NCBI GenBank assembly: GCA_028281885.1
Contig: JANQJA010000009.1
Location: 372,001-436,000 of the forward strand
Direction: 5' to 3'
Source of the DNA: Pseudomonadales bacterium
Lineage (GTDB): Bacteria > Pseudomonadota > Gammaproteobacteria > Pseudomonadales > Azotimanducaceae
Length of the DNA stretch: 64,000 nt
A program made the translations under genes and the position numbers. The notes under the pieces were generated by a model. It had not been told where the DNA came from and searched no databases. It saw only the letters and a program-made list of their open reading frames with translations. Below are positions 19,540 to 27,529 of this stretch, piece by piece. How positions within the stretch are numbered: the stretch's first letter is position 1; every line of letters starts with the position of its first letter.

Positions 19540-20759
19540 GCCGCGAATACTGGGTCGCCGGCCTGATGGCATTGACCGCCATGTTTACCCTGGCGGGCTA
19601 CGAATTCATGCGAAGCGCATCGACAGTCCTGTTCAAGACTGCCTACGGCGCGGAAAACCTGCCCCTGGTGATGGCAGCCATGCCGTTTGTGGTATTTGGC
19701 GCTGTCTGGGTCTATGGCCACATCCTCACCTATCTGGGTCCCCGCCGTACCCTCGTTGTGACCTCACTCGGCAGCGGTGGCCTGATCGTGACCTGCTACA
19801 TGGTGGTGTTAACCGGTGCGAAATGGATCACCCCAATCCTGTTCCTCCTGAAAGAGGTCTACATCGTCCTGTTGATCGAGCAGTACTGGAGTTACATCAA
19901 TTCCTCCGTGTCACCTGGAACATCCCGTCGGGTCAATGGTCCGGTAACCGGTGTCGCTGGCCTGGGCAGCGTTGCTGGCGGCGTCATGGTGGGACTGACA
20001 GTACAGGACTTTGGTACCGAGACGATGATTCTGTTCGGCGCCCTGGCACTGATTCCTTCTGCCGCGCTGGCAAACATCACCTATACCATTCATGGTGAGC
20101 CAGATGCGCCGCCCCCGGAAAGCGTCCGCAGTCATATGGGCTGGCGCTGGCTAAAGGAAAACCCAACGCTGTTCTACCTGCTGATGATTGTGCTGTCGAC
20201 GCAGGTTGTCTCGGCCGTCCTCGACTTCAAGTTCCAGGAGTTGTTGTCAATTGAGTACAACGGCCGACCTGACGAGGAAACTGCGTTTCAGGGATGGTTC
20301 TGGGGCACCCTGAATACCAGCAGTATGGTGCTGCAGTTTCTCGTCGCCCCGATTCTCCTCAGCCTGGTATCACTGCGCCTGATTCACATCATGATGCCCG
20401 TCATCCACACGATTGCCATCGGTGCGGCGATTATTGAACCGTCCATCGTTACCGTGGGTATCGCCTTCGGACTGTTCAAAGCCTTCGACTATTCGATTTT
20501 TCGAGCTGCGAAAGAAGTGCTTTATGTTCCGCTCAGTTTTAATGAACGCTATCGCGCGAAGGAAATTATCGATGTGTTCGGTTATCGAACCGGGAAGGGC
20601 GCCTCGTCGGTAGTGATTGCTGCCTTGCAGCGCCTGGGGATCGCCATGGGAAACTACTATCTGGCAATCGGTTTTGTTGCCGTAGCGGTCTGGCTAGCCC
20701 TGATCTTTCCGTTAACCCAGCGGGCAAAGGCTGTTGTTGCAGAGCAGGGCGCAACCTAA
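19536..20759 (+). CDS. Multi-helix carrier resembling NTP/NDP exchange (Npt) or MFS transporters
   Basis: A 407-residue membrane protein with about eleven or twelve hydrophobic helices. The C-terminal segment [21 protein letters not shown]...[13 protein letters not shown] resembles a hallmark of ATP/ADP translocase-like proteins found in many free-living bacteria as well as in Rickettsia and Chlamydia. The start at 19536 overlaps the VOC stop codon. Upstream in-frame codons exist but would overlap the VOC gene. Function in free-living bacteria is unknown; general MFS is the alternative reading. Coupling to a VOC protein might mean export or import of its substrate (speculative). Confidence 0.68.
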   Translation: MSREYWVAGLMALTAMFTLAGYEFMRSASTVLFKTAYGAENLPLVMAAMPFVVFGAVWVYGHILTYLGPRRTLVVTSLGSGGLIVTCYMVVLTGAKWITPILFLLKEVYIVLLIEQYWSYINSSVSPGTSRRVNGPVTGVAGLGSVAGGVMVGLTVQDFGTETMILFGALALIPSAALANITYTIHGEPDAPPPESVRSHMGWRWLKENPTLFYLLMIVLSTQVVSAVLDFKFQELLSIEYNGRPDEETAFQGWFWGTLNTSSMVLQFLVAPILLSLVSLRLIHIMMPVIHTIAIGAAIIEPSIVTVGIAFGLFKAFDYSIFRAAKEVLYVPLSFNERYRAKEIIDVFGYRTGKGASSVVIAALQRLGIAMGNYYLAIGFVAVAVWLALIFPLTQRAKAVVAEQGAT

Positions 20760-20795
20760 CCATCGATCTGATTGAGACTGGTTTTCGCGAGTAGA

Positions 20796-21635
20796 TCATT
20801 CGATCAGAATATTCGTTTCGATGGTCCCGTCCACAATCTCCTCGATAATCATCGCGAGTCGCCTTGATGCAAGCGCCATCTGTTCGATAACGACCGGTTT
20901 TGACCGTTCAAAGTAGGCCTTGCCGAGTTCATCACCACTGCGTACCGGCTGTCCTCTGACATTGGCGTAAGCGTGACTGCGAGCAAGTCTAAGGGTATCG
21001 CGCATCCAGGAAAGCACCGCGACCTCACCCGGCTCAACAACAGTACCGGCGATCATGTCCGCGCTTTCAGGGAAAGTCACATTGGCACGCTTCAGAATGT
21101 CGACATCCCAGACCCGATGCAGATTGGTGTCCTTGCCAAACCATCTGACCTGGATCCTGTTGCCACCCCAGTCTTCGCCATGAGCGACGTGCAGGGGCTG
21201 GTGAAGATCGCCGACAAAGTGGCCCAGAAAAGCCAGCGCCGTTGCTTTTCGTTCCTGCTCCCTCGTTCCCCCTGCGGGACGGGCCAGGTAAGTCAGGTAC
21301 CGCTGGATCGCCACCGCGATGCAATCCAGAGCAGAACAATCCCGGGCGAAGTCTATCCCCGGTGCTGCTCGGGGAATATTGATAAAGTGATGCTCGTAGG
21401 TTCCCTTATAATCCCCGAAGCGAGCTTCGTCGGGCCAGAGACAGGCGTCAGCAAAGGTATCATTGGCATGGCCCATACTCTTCTCACCCAGAGCCAGCGT
21501 ATCGTCAACGAAGACCTTCGCTTTGGGCGACAGGGAATTGTAGGCGAGTTGGCAAATGAGTTGATGACCGTCGGCACCCCAGGCCGAAACCTGCTGACAA
21601 AAAACCACAAGGAATAGTCCAATCACGGTGCGCAT
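20796..21635 (-). CDS. S1/P1-type secreted nuclease
   Basis: A zinc-dependent nuclease for single-stranded nucleic acids and 3'-nucleotides, 279 residues. A signal peptide (VVFCQQVSA, cut after residue 18) leaves Trp19 as the mature N-terminus, which in this family coordinates zinc through its free amino group (WGADGH). Further ligands lie in FLGHFVGDLHQPLHV (about residues 136-150) and an earlier Asp/His pair. It should be periplasmic or secreted, likely scavenging phosphate and nucleosides. It converges with the carrier gene at a 36-bp gap. Confidence 0.88.
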   Translation of the reverse strand: MRTVIGLFLVVFCQQVSAWGADGHQLICQLAYNSLSPKAKVFVDDTLALGEKSMGHANDTFADACLWPDEARFGDYKGTYEHHFINIPRAAPGIDFARDCSALDCIAVAIQRYLTYLARPAGGTREQERKATALAFLGHFVGDLHQPLHVAHGEDWGGNRIQVRWFGKDTNLHRVWDVDILKRANVTFPESADMIAGTVVEPGEVAVLSWMRDTLRLARSHAYANVRGQPVRSGDELGKAYFERSKPVVIEQMALASRRLAMIIEEIVDGTIETNILIE

Positions 21636-21689
21636 AGCCAGACCACCAACTCAGCCGGAAACATCTATGCTAACTGGCGTCTACCGATA

Positions 21690-22151
21690 TTGAAACGATC
21701 GATAGACATTCGACAACTGGTACCGGACGATGCACCTGCCTACAAGGCGCTGAGACTGGAAGCTTCTCGTGATGGCTGGTTCGGCATATCACAGGATGCG
21801 GAGCGGGCGTATACAGTCGCGCTGTTGCGAGAGACGCTGAATCAGAATGACGGCAGTTACCTGCTGGGCGCATTTGTGAATCAGCGGATGATCGCCATGG
21901 TGGGATTCGGCCGTGGCATGTCGCCCTCAACGGGAACGCTGTTTGGCCTCTTCGTACAACCTGAGTGGCGACGGTCAGGTATTGGCCAGCAACTGTGCAA
22001 AGCACTCATTGAGCGGGAAGCCGGAACTGACATCAAACTGGAAGTCCGGCCGGACAATCTGTCCGCCATCAAACTCTACGAATCGCTCGGCTTTCTAATC
22101 GTAGATCGCGGGCCCGAATCGCTGACGTTGATCCGGCAATCCTACTCGTAG
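21690..22151 (+). CDS. GNAT family N-acetyltransferase
   Basis: An acetyl-CoA-dependent acetyltransferase of 153 residues. The acetyl-CoA motif is clear: LFVQPEWRRSGIGQQL (about residues 90-105) with the R-x-x-G-x-G signature, followed by the NLSAIKLYESLGF segment. The start is uncertain: the reading frame opens with TTG at 21690 and no ATG lies in a suitable upstream place. Its end overlaps the end of the diguanylate cyclase gene by ten bases. The substrate is unknown. Confidence 0.8.
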   Translation: MKRSIDIRQLVPDDAPAYKALRLEASRDGWFGISQDAERAYTVALLRETLNQNDGSYLLGAFVNQRMIAMVGFGRGMSPSTGTLFGLFVQPEWRRSGIGQQLCKALIEREAGTDIKLEVRPDNLSAIKLYESLGFLIVDRGPESLTLIRQSYS

Positions 22152-23308
22152 CCGTCAGCCCTGAAGAACTTGGTATTCGCTTTGCCAGATCGTTTCGCGT
22201 TGTACATTGCCTTGTCGGCACGATCAATAAGCTCGTCCAGGTCGTCTCCGTCCCGGGGACAGAGCGCAATGCCGATACTACAGGTTATGTTGATGTGGAG
22301 CGTATCTGCCCGGTCATTAGTGACCACCACGGGTTCCGCCACCGCCGCCTGAATCCTATCAGCCGCAATCTTGGCGCTGTTATCGTCATTGACCTGCTCC
22401 GACAGAATGACAAACTCGTCCCCCCCAAGTCGCGCCACCGTATCCTCGTCCCGAACCCGGGACAGCAGCGTCCTTGCGAGCCCTTTCAATACCTGATCGC
22501 CAACAGCATGGCCATAGCTGTCATTGACTGACTTGAAGTCATCAAGATCAATGAACAGCACCGCCAGTTGTTCCTTGTGGCGCCGGGACCGCGCCAACGA
22601 CTGCCCCATTCGTTCACGCAGCAGGATACGATTGGGCAGGTCAGTCAACGGATCGTGCAGTGCCTGCTGCTCATGCAAATCACGCTCTGCGGCAATCTGT
22701 TTTACCTGTGCAAAAAGCCGGCGCCGCTGACGATCAATGGTGTAACCCAGTGAGGTGGACGCACATATACCAATCACCATAAAGACACCGGCATCAATTA
22801 ATGTGCCCGGGGAATAACCGCTGATCATGGTGAAGGCAACAATCAGGATAATAATGCCGAGCGAGGTAAAAACGCCTTCCAGGTAGCGTACGCCAACAAA
22901 GTTAGCGAGCATGACGACCATCAGCAGTCCCGCCATCATCCGTTGCAGTGTTTCTTCGTCGTGGACTTGACTGAGCAGCAGGGCGGTTGTGACAAAAAAA
23001 GTCACAATGATCGCGTAGTCGATCCAGCGGCTGGCATAAAGCGCCACCAGCAGCAGTGCTACAAGCACGATGGTGATTTCCGCGGCCGCCGCCGAACCGA
23101 CAGGCACAGAGATCAAGTCAACATAATCCAGAATACCCAGGACGATGATCATCGGAATGAGAATGTACAGCAGTGGACGAACTGTGCGGATTAGTGCTGC
23201 CGGTGCATGGCGTACATATTCCGCCTCAAGTTCAGGACTGCGATAACGTAGCGTCAGTCGGTTGAACGTCAGGTCCTGGAATGGTTCGCCCGGCATTTGA
23301 ACTGCCAT
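22142..23308 (-). CDS. Membrane-bound diguanylate cyclase (GGDEF)
   Basis: Makes cyclic di-GMP from two GTP. An N-terminal membrane part of about six helices (residues 42-190) precedes a short coiled coil and a GGDEF domain. The active-site GGDEF is intact at residues 295-299, and the inhibitory I-site RxxD is present five residues before it (Arg286-Asp289), so product inhibition is expected. The DPLTDLPNR entry motif is at about 219-227. There is no EAL domain. The gene is alone on this strand and convergent with the acetyltransferase gene. Confidence 0.92.
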   Translation of the reverse strand: MAVQMPGEPFQDLTFNRLTLRYRSPELEAEYVRHAPAALIRTVRPLLYILIPMIIVLGILDYVDLISVPVGSAAAAEITIVLVALLLVALYASRWIDYAIIVTFFVTTALLLSQVHDEETLQRMMAGLLMVVMLANFVGVRYLEGVFTSLGIIILIVAFTMISGYSPGTLIDAGVFMVIGICASTSLGYTIDRQRRRLFAQVKQIAAERDLHEQQALHDPLTDLPNRILLRERMGQSLARSRRHKEQLAVLFIDLDDFKSVNDSYGHAVGDQVLKGLARTLLSRVRDEDTVARLGGDEFVILSEQVNDDNSAKIAADRIQAAVAEPVVVTNDRADTLHINITCSIGIALCPRDGDDLDELIDRADKAMYNAKRSGKANTKFFRADGYE

Positions 23309-23412
23309 CGTCGAAGGTCGTCGGATTAGTCTACCTCAACTAAACCGTTAGCGCTGCGTCAGATGACCCAGCGCATGGCAGCAGAAACCCTTCATTTAGA
23401 AAGGACTTTGGC

Positions 23413-24363
23413 TCACACCAGATTCATGTAGCTCTTATCAACGTCAATGCCGATACGGGTCTCATCGTAGGGGGTTAGCTGATAGACGTAATAATTCAGC
23501 CAGTTCTGGAACAACAGGTTGCCGTGACTCTTCCAGGTCACTGTCGGGGCCTGACTGGGATCATCATCGGGGAAGTAATGTTCCGGCACCGCCGGATTCA
23601 ATCCCGCCGCGAGATCACGCTCATATTCGTCTTTCAGGCACAGAGGCTCATACTCGGAGTGCCCGGTCACAAACAGCTGTCGACCGTCTCGTCGCGCAAT
23701 GATATATGGCCCCGCAATTTCAGAGGTTGCAATGATCTCCAGGCTATCGATCTCCCGAATCGCATTCTCCGGAACTTCCGCATAACGGGAATGCGGCGCG
23801 TCAAACACATCATCGAATCCACGCACGATAGGAGAGAAGGGCTTGATCAGACGATGTGGATAGACACCTGAAATTTTGACGGGCAACTGTCGTTTCTCAA
23901 TGCCGTACAGATGATACATGGCTGCCTGAACGGCCCAGCAAAGATACATCGTCGATGTCACATGTGTCAGTGACCAGTCCATGATCTCGGCCATCTGATC
24001 CCAGAATCGGACCTCCGAAAAAGGCACCTTGCCCAGGGGAGCGCCGGTCACGATCAACCCGTCATAACGTGCATCCGTGATGTGTTTCAGGTCCTTGTAA
24101 AATCGCTCCATGTGCTCCATCGGCGTGTGTGCCGAGGGTGTGCTCTCGATCCGCAGGAACTCAACGTGTACCTGCAGCGGTGTATTCGCGAGCATGCGTA
24201 GCAGATGAATCTCCGTTTCAATCTTTTTAGGCATCAGATTGAGGATCAGGATCTTCATCGGCCTGATGTCCTGACGCAGGGCCTGGCCGCTCGACATACA
24301 GAATACGTTCTCACGACTCAGCACCTGATAGGCGGGCAGGTCTCCCTCAATATTGATCGGCAT
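23413..24363 (-). CDS. metA: Homoserine O-succinyltransferase MetA
   Basis: First committed step of methionine synthesis, acylating homoserine. The protein has 316 residues from ATG 24363, which is preceded by GGAGG at 5 bp; a GTG directly upstream is also in frame. The catalytic set is intact: Cys142 (LCWAVQA), His235 and Glu237 (TGHSEYEP). Residue 111 is Gly (GAPLGKVPF); in characterised MetA enzymes Gly here goes with succinyl-CoA and Glu with acetyl-CoA, so succinyl-CoA is predicted. Transcription passes a SAM-II riboswitch and an intrinsic terminator, both in the leader. Confidence 0.93.
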   Translation of the reverse strand: MPINIEGDLPAYQVLSRENVFCMSSGQALRQDIRPMKILILNLMPKKIETEIHLLRMLANTPLQVHVEFLRIESTPSAHTPMEHMERFYKDLKHITDARYDGLIVTGAPLGKVPFSEVRFWDQMAEIMDWSLTHVTSTMYLCWAVQAAMYHLYGIEKRQLPVKISGVYPHRLIKPFSPIVRGFDDVFDAPHSRYAEVPENAIREIDSLEIIATSEIAGPYIIARRDGRQLFVTGHSEYEPLCLKDEYERDLAAGLNPAVPEHYFPDDDPSQAPTVTWKSHGNLLFQNWLNYYVYQLTPYDETRIGIDVDKSYMNLV

Positions 24364-24396
24364 CACTTCCTCCGTCGCCCGGACTTTCTTCAGGCG

Positions 24397-24430
24397 AAAA
24401 AAAACCTACTCAGCTCCCGCCAAAGTAGGT
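24397..24430 (-). terminator. Intrinsic terminator in the metA leader
   Basis: On the minus strand a 7-bp perfect stem (ACCTACT/AGTAGGT, 24424-24430 with 24404-24410) encloses a 13-base loop and runs straight into eight T residues. It lies between the SAM-II aptamer and the metA ribosome-binding site, so it is well placed for SAM-dependent transcription attenuation. Confidence 0.82.
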
Positions 24431-24432
24431 CG

Positions 24433-24490
24433 TCCCTTCTCTTTAGCGGTATTTGTTAAGCGCCCGCAAGCTGAACTCAAATCGGCGCTG
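24433..24490 (-). promoter_or_regulatory. SAM-II riboswitch (metA motif)
   Basis: The minus-strand leader fits the SAM-II consensus. Stem P1 is AGCGCC (24489-24484) paired with GGCGCT (24464-24459). It encloses the conserved loop start GATTTGA and the CTTGC before the 3' arm. Behind P1 come the conserved AAAT, GCTAAA and GGGA blocks that form the pseudoknot with loop 1. The 58-base size is right for this compact class. Binding of S-adenosylmethionine should lower metA expression. SAM-II is best known from Alphaproteobacteria. Confidence 0.85.
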
Positions 24491-24497
24491 AGGGCGA

Positions 24498-24525
24498 ATT
24501 ATAGTCCGCTGAGAGGCCAGGTCAA
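24498..24525 (-). promoter_or_regulatory. Sigma-70 promoter of the metA leader
   Basis: A perfect -10 TATAAT (24498-24503) is spaced 16 bp from a -35 TTGACC (24520-24525), read on the minus strand. Transcription should begin close to 24491, directly at the 5' edge of the SAM-II stem. The -35 overlaps the stop codon of the upstream gph gene. Confidence 0.8.
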
Positions 24526-25178
24526 TTCAGAGGGATCAGGGCGGGGACATCCTCTGGCGCTGGAGCCAGCAGGCTGGCACCGGCGGAGACCAGCTCCTCA
24601 GCGTCACGAAAGCCCCAGAGCGCGCCAACGGGAAGATTCCCGGCGGCGAGTGCGGTTCGAACGTCCGTTGCCGTATCGCCCACGAACGCAACTTCATTCG
24701 TTGCCAGACCCAGCCGGCGGCAGACCGCCAGCGTACTTGCCGGGTCTGGCTTATGAGCGAAAGGTTCGATATGCCCCTGAACCACCGCAAATATGTCGGG
24801 AAAAAAATGTTCGACGCATCGTTCGGTAAATGCATGCGGCTTGTTGGACACCACGGCCACCGGCACGTCCATCTGCTGCAGGATGTCCAGCATCCGGTCG
24901 ATCCCTGCGTAAGGATGAGCCGTATGCCAGGAAGCGAGATAGTCTTCCTGCTGTCTTCGCGTAAACCTTGCTATGGTTTCTTCGTCCCGACAATCTCCGG
25001 GCAGACAGCGCTCGACGCAAGCACGCAGTCCATCGCCGATAAAGTACCGGTAAGCATCGATGGGATGTTGCGGCAATCCAAAGGATTCAAGCGTGCGATT
25101 GAACGTCCCGGCCAGACTCGACAGCGTATCAAGCAACGTGCCGTCGAGGTCAAAGACAATTCCCCTGATCACTGGCAC
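24522..25178 (-). CDS. gph: Phosphoglycolate phosphatase (HAD family)
   Basis: Removes phosphate from 2-phosphoglycolate, a by-product of DNA-end repair and oxygenase side reactions. The 218-residue protein has all HAD motifs: DLDGTLLDT with nucleophile Asp (about residues 10-18), VVSNKP (motif II), the Lys of HKPDP (motif III) and FVGDTATD (motif IV). The cap lies between motifs I and II, as in Gph. Other HAD phosphatases of this size cannot be fully excluded. Four bases separate it from the small upstream gene. Confidence 0.85.
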   Translation of the reverse strand: MPVIRGIVFDLDGTLLDTLSSLAGTFNRTLESFGLPQHPIDAYRYFIGDGLRACVERCLPGDCRDEETIARFTRRQQEDYLASWHTAHPYAGIDRMLDILQQMDVPVAVVSNKPHAFTERCVEHFFPDIFAVVQGHIEPFAHKPDPASTLAVCRRLGLATNEVAFVGDTATDVRTALAAGNLPVGALWGFRDAEELVSAGASLLAPAPEDVPALIPLN

Positions 25179-25181
25179 GAA

Positions 25182-25571
25182 TCAGCGTGACGCGAGTTGC
25201 TGATAGATGCGGTCGCGACGACGCATCAATTCGACCGCGTCTCCCGCCGGGAGTGTTGCCAATAGCTGGCGCAGCCATCGAGCTTCGCTGGAATCCACCG
25301 GTCGTTCATTGACCCCTGGGCGGTCTGCGACGAGGCCGAAATACCCAAGCATGTCTGCGACCAGTTCGGCGAGCTGGCAATCGATATCGTTTAGTTTTAT
25401 TGGAATGCTCTCGAGCGCCGGATGTGTTGGCTCACAACGATCAATAGTAGCGTCAAGGGCGCAGAGCTCAATCTCGATAGCCGCCAGCGCCAACTGCTGT
25501 TCCGCTGATTCAACCAGCCTTCCAAGGCGCTCGAGGATAGATCGCCGTGCCGCTGGTTCCGTGGCACTCAT
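25182..25571 (-). CDS. Uncharacterised 129-residue protein between RDD and gph genes
   Basis: I do not recognise this protein. It is mostly helical by composition (rich in Leu, Ala, Glu and Arg), without signal peptide or membrane segment, and without an obvious catalytic motif. Its start overlaps the RDD stop codon by four bases and its end is 3 bp before gph, so it is translated as part of a tight minus-strand operon with the RDD, DnaJ and VWA genes. Coding is supported by this packing and by the absence of a better frame. Confidence 0.65.
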   Translation of the reverse strand: MSATEPAARRSILERLGRLVESAEQQLALAAIEIELCALDATIDRCEPTHPALESIPIKLNDIDCQLAELVADMLGYFGLVADRPGVNERPVDSSEARWLRQLLATLPAGDAVELMRRRDRIYQQLASR

Positions 25572-26020
25572 GTCGGATGAGTCTCATCAACGGGCTTGCC
25601 ACTGATCACGACGGTACCTGCCATCTTGTCATGGAGACCCTGTTTACGCCGATCAAAGGCCACCCACAAAATTCCCAGCATCAACGTCAGTATGCATACG
25701 TAGTAACCAACGTAGCGAATCACAAACTGTCGCCGGGTAGGCCGGCGCAAGGTTTCAGCGTCAACAATATACGCCCTGAACAACAGTTTGCCGGGCGTTG
25801 TCGACAGGTAAAACCAGAACCCCAGCACGAAAACCAGTCCGACAATCCCCTGCACCAGATCGGAAGGCGTGAACAGCTTCGCTGGATCAGCACTGAACAA
25901 ATCATCGACCCCCACGACAGGGACCAGCACAACAAGGGCTGACACGCCGACAGCCATGGTATCAACCAGCGCCGCGACCACACGCTTCCAGAAGCCAACA
26001 TACTGCGCAGGTTCATTCAT
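25568..26020 (-). CDS. RDD family membrane protein
   Basis: A 150-residue membrane protein with an early RDD-like motif, FWKRVVAALVDTMAV (about residues 9-23), and three to four hydrophobic helices. The TPGKLLFRAYIVD segment and the later ILWVAFDRRKQGLHDKMAGT segment are typical of the family. The ATG at 26020 follows the DnaJ gene by four bases; the frame is open further upstream but overlaps that gene. RDD proteins are often small transporters or membrane accessories of unknown substrate. Confidence 0.85.
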   Translation of the reverse strand: MNEPAQYVGFWKRVVAALVDTMAVGVSALVVLVPVVGVDDLFSADPAKLFTPSDLVQGIVGLVFVLGFWFYLSTTPGKLLFRAYIVDAETLRRPTRRQFVIRYVGYYVCILTLMLGILWVAFDRRKQGLHDKMAGTVVISGKPVDETHPT

Positions 26021-26024
26021 CTGA

Positions 26025-26762
26025 TCAGCCCTCGAGGTGTTGCAACAGCACCGACTTGGCTTCGTTGATACGAGCGGCAAGATAGGTGGAACCGCCATGG
26101 TCCGGATGGTGGACCTTGATCAGACGACGATGAGCTGCCCGTACTGCCTCCCGATCTGCGCCGGGCTCAAGCCCGAGAATGTCGTAGCTGTCCTCAACGC
26201 TAAGGTTACCCTCGGATAGCGGCGCCGAACCATGTTGTTGGTGCTGATTCCAGTCGGGGTGCACCCGATCCAGGTACGCCCGTAATACGTTGACAGAATC
26301 ACCATCACCGGCGACTTCGTCCAGCAGTGCCAGAATGTCGGAAAGCGCCATGGCCGACAGTTTCTTTCCTTTGAATCGACCAGTCAGGACTTCACCGTCC
26401 ATGGCGCCGCTGTCATGGTCCAGTTCCATCGCCAGATGATCAGTCTTAAGCTGAGATTTCTGCCCGGGCGTCGGTGCATTGCCCTGGGTTACACGCTGGA
26501 ACCAGTTCATCGCCCGGCTCAGATTCAGCAATTGCAAAACCAGGGGAATCAATCTCAACACGAACGGCAGCACGACGCCGAGCGCCGCAAACAACCAATG
26601 AAGTCGGCCGGTGACGCCCAGAAACAGCAACAGCAATCCACCCAGGGTGGCCACATAGATCAGCCCGAACTGGCGCACGGATAACGAGCGCCGGGCAAGT
26701 AACAGTCGCAGGGAGACAAAAATACCAAGGCCGATAAGAAACAGCAGTGCCAGTCTAACCAT
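26025..26762 (-). CDS. Membrane protein with C-terminal J-domain (DnaJ-like)
   Basis: A 245-residue protein with about three N-terminal membrane helices (to residue 80), a soluble middle and a C-terminal J-domain (from about residue 190). The J-domain carries HPD in KVHHPDHGGS and the DILGLEPGAD entry. The arrangement with helices first and J last resembles TIM14-like or DjlA-type membrane co-chaperones that stimulate DnaK at the membrane. A GTG lies in frame just before ATG 26762; I chose the ATG. It follows the VWA gene directly. Confidence 0.82.
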   Translation of the reverse strand: MVRLALLFLIGLGIFVSLRLLLARRSLSVRQFGLIYVATLGGLLLLFLGVTGRLHWLFAALGVVLPFVLRLIPLVLQLLNLSRAMNWFQRVTQGNAPTPGQKSQLKTDHLAMELDHDSGAMDGEVLTGRFKGKKLSAMALSDILALLDEVAGDGDSVNVLRAYLDRVHPDWNQHQQHGSAPLSEGNLSVEDSYDILGLEPGADREAVRAAHRRLIKVHHPDHGGSTYLAARINEAKSVLLQHLEG

Positions 26763-26765
26763 CAC

Positions 26766-27464
26766 CTACTTCAGCTGTTGGGTCAGTTTGAGCACATCCT
26801 TTCCGGCGCGATGACTGAAATCTTCCAGCGCCTTTCGGCCGCCGGCGGCAAACACCGCAACCGCAGAGAGCAGGGCACGCAGTTCGTCCGCACTTGTCCT
26901 GTCAAAGGGCGCATAGGCGCCGCCGGAAAGTTTTGCAACCTGGCGAAACACCCGCTCGACGCTCGCGTTACGACCCTCCTGGAACAGAAACACCGGCACA
27001 TTAATCAGGCCCAGTTCGCCAGCCTTGTGGCAAACCCGATCTGCGTCTTCTTCCAATGCATCGCCGATAAAAACCACGGCCTGAACCTTCTTCCGCTGAC
27101 TCTCAGTCCGCGCGTGATCGAGGACCCGTTCAATCTGGGTCTCTCCACCGAGACAGCGAACAGCAGTCATCTGCCGTAACAGGGTGCCTGTCTCGGTACA
27201 CCACTCGCCTGCGAAGAACTCCCTGAACCCACGGTAATAACAAAGCTGCACGGCGAGACCGCCGAGTTTGCCTGCTTCCACGAACATATCGCCCTGTAGT
27301 CGGCAGGCCGAGTCCCAGGTGGGCTCCCGACTGGCCGTGGCATCCAGCGCAAAGATCAACCGACCCTGTTCGCCGGTTGTCCTTACCGGCGTCCGCGCCA
27401 CCTGATCGAGGAAGCGAGCAACATCACCTCGGGTCGATTTGACTGGTCTGTTTTCGTTACTCAT
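26766..27464 (-). CDS. VWA-domain-like protein preceding the DnaJ-like gene
   Basis: A 232-residue soluble protein with a von Willebrand A-type fold. Strand one ends in ALDATASREPTWD, a DxTxS variant of the metal-binding MIDAS motif (normally DxSxS). It continues with VQAVVFIGDALEED as the typical fourth strand with Asp. No signal peptide is present, so it is cytoplasmic. It leads the VWA-DnaJ-RDD-hypothetical-gph operon, where the genes are spaced by a few bases or overlap. The role is unknown; a chaperone-assisted assembly function at the membrane is a guess. Confidence 0.75.
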   Translation of the reverse strand: MSNENRPVKSTRGDVARFLDQVARTPVRTTGEQGRLIFALDATASREPTWDSACRLQGDMFVEAGKLGGLAVQLCYYRGFREFFAGEWCTETGTLLRQMTAVRCLGGETQIERVLDHARTESQRKKVQAVVFIGDALEEDADRVCHKAGELGLINVPVFLFQEGRNASVERVFRQVAKLSGGAYAPFDRTSADELRALLSAVAVFAAGGRKALEDFSHRAGKDVLKLTQQLK

Positions 27465-27529
27465 TAATCAGGATAATGACAGCTGGATGACTTCGGCAAG
27501 GTCAAACCAGTTTAACGGAATCCTTCCTC

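Noticed and set aside
19099-19572. 158-codon upstream extension of serC on the minus strand
   Set aside because: Antisense to the VOC gene, without SerC similarity; the family N-terminus starts at 19098.
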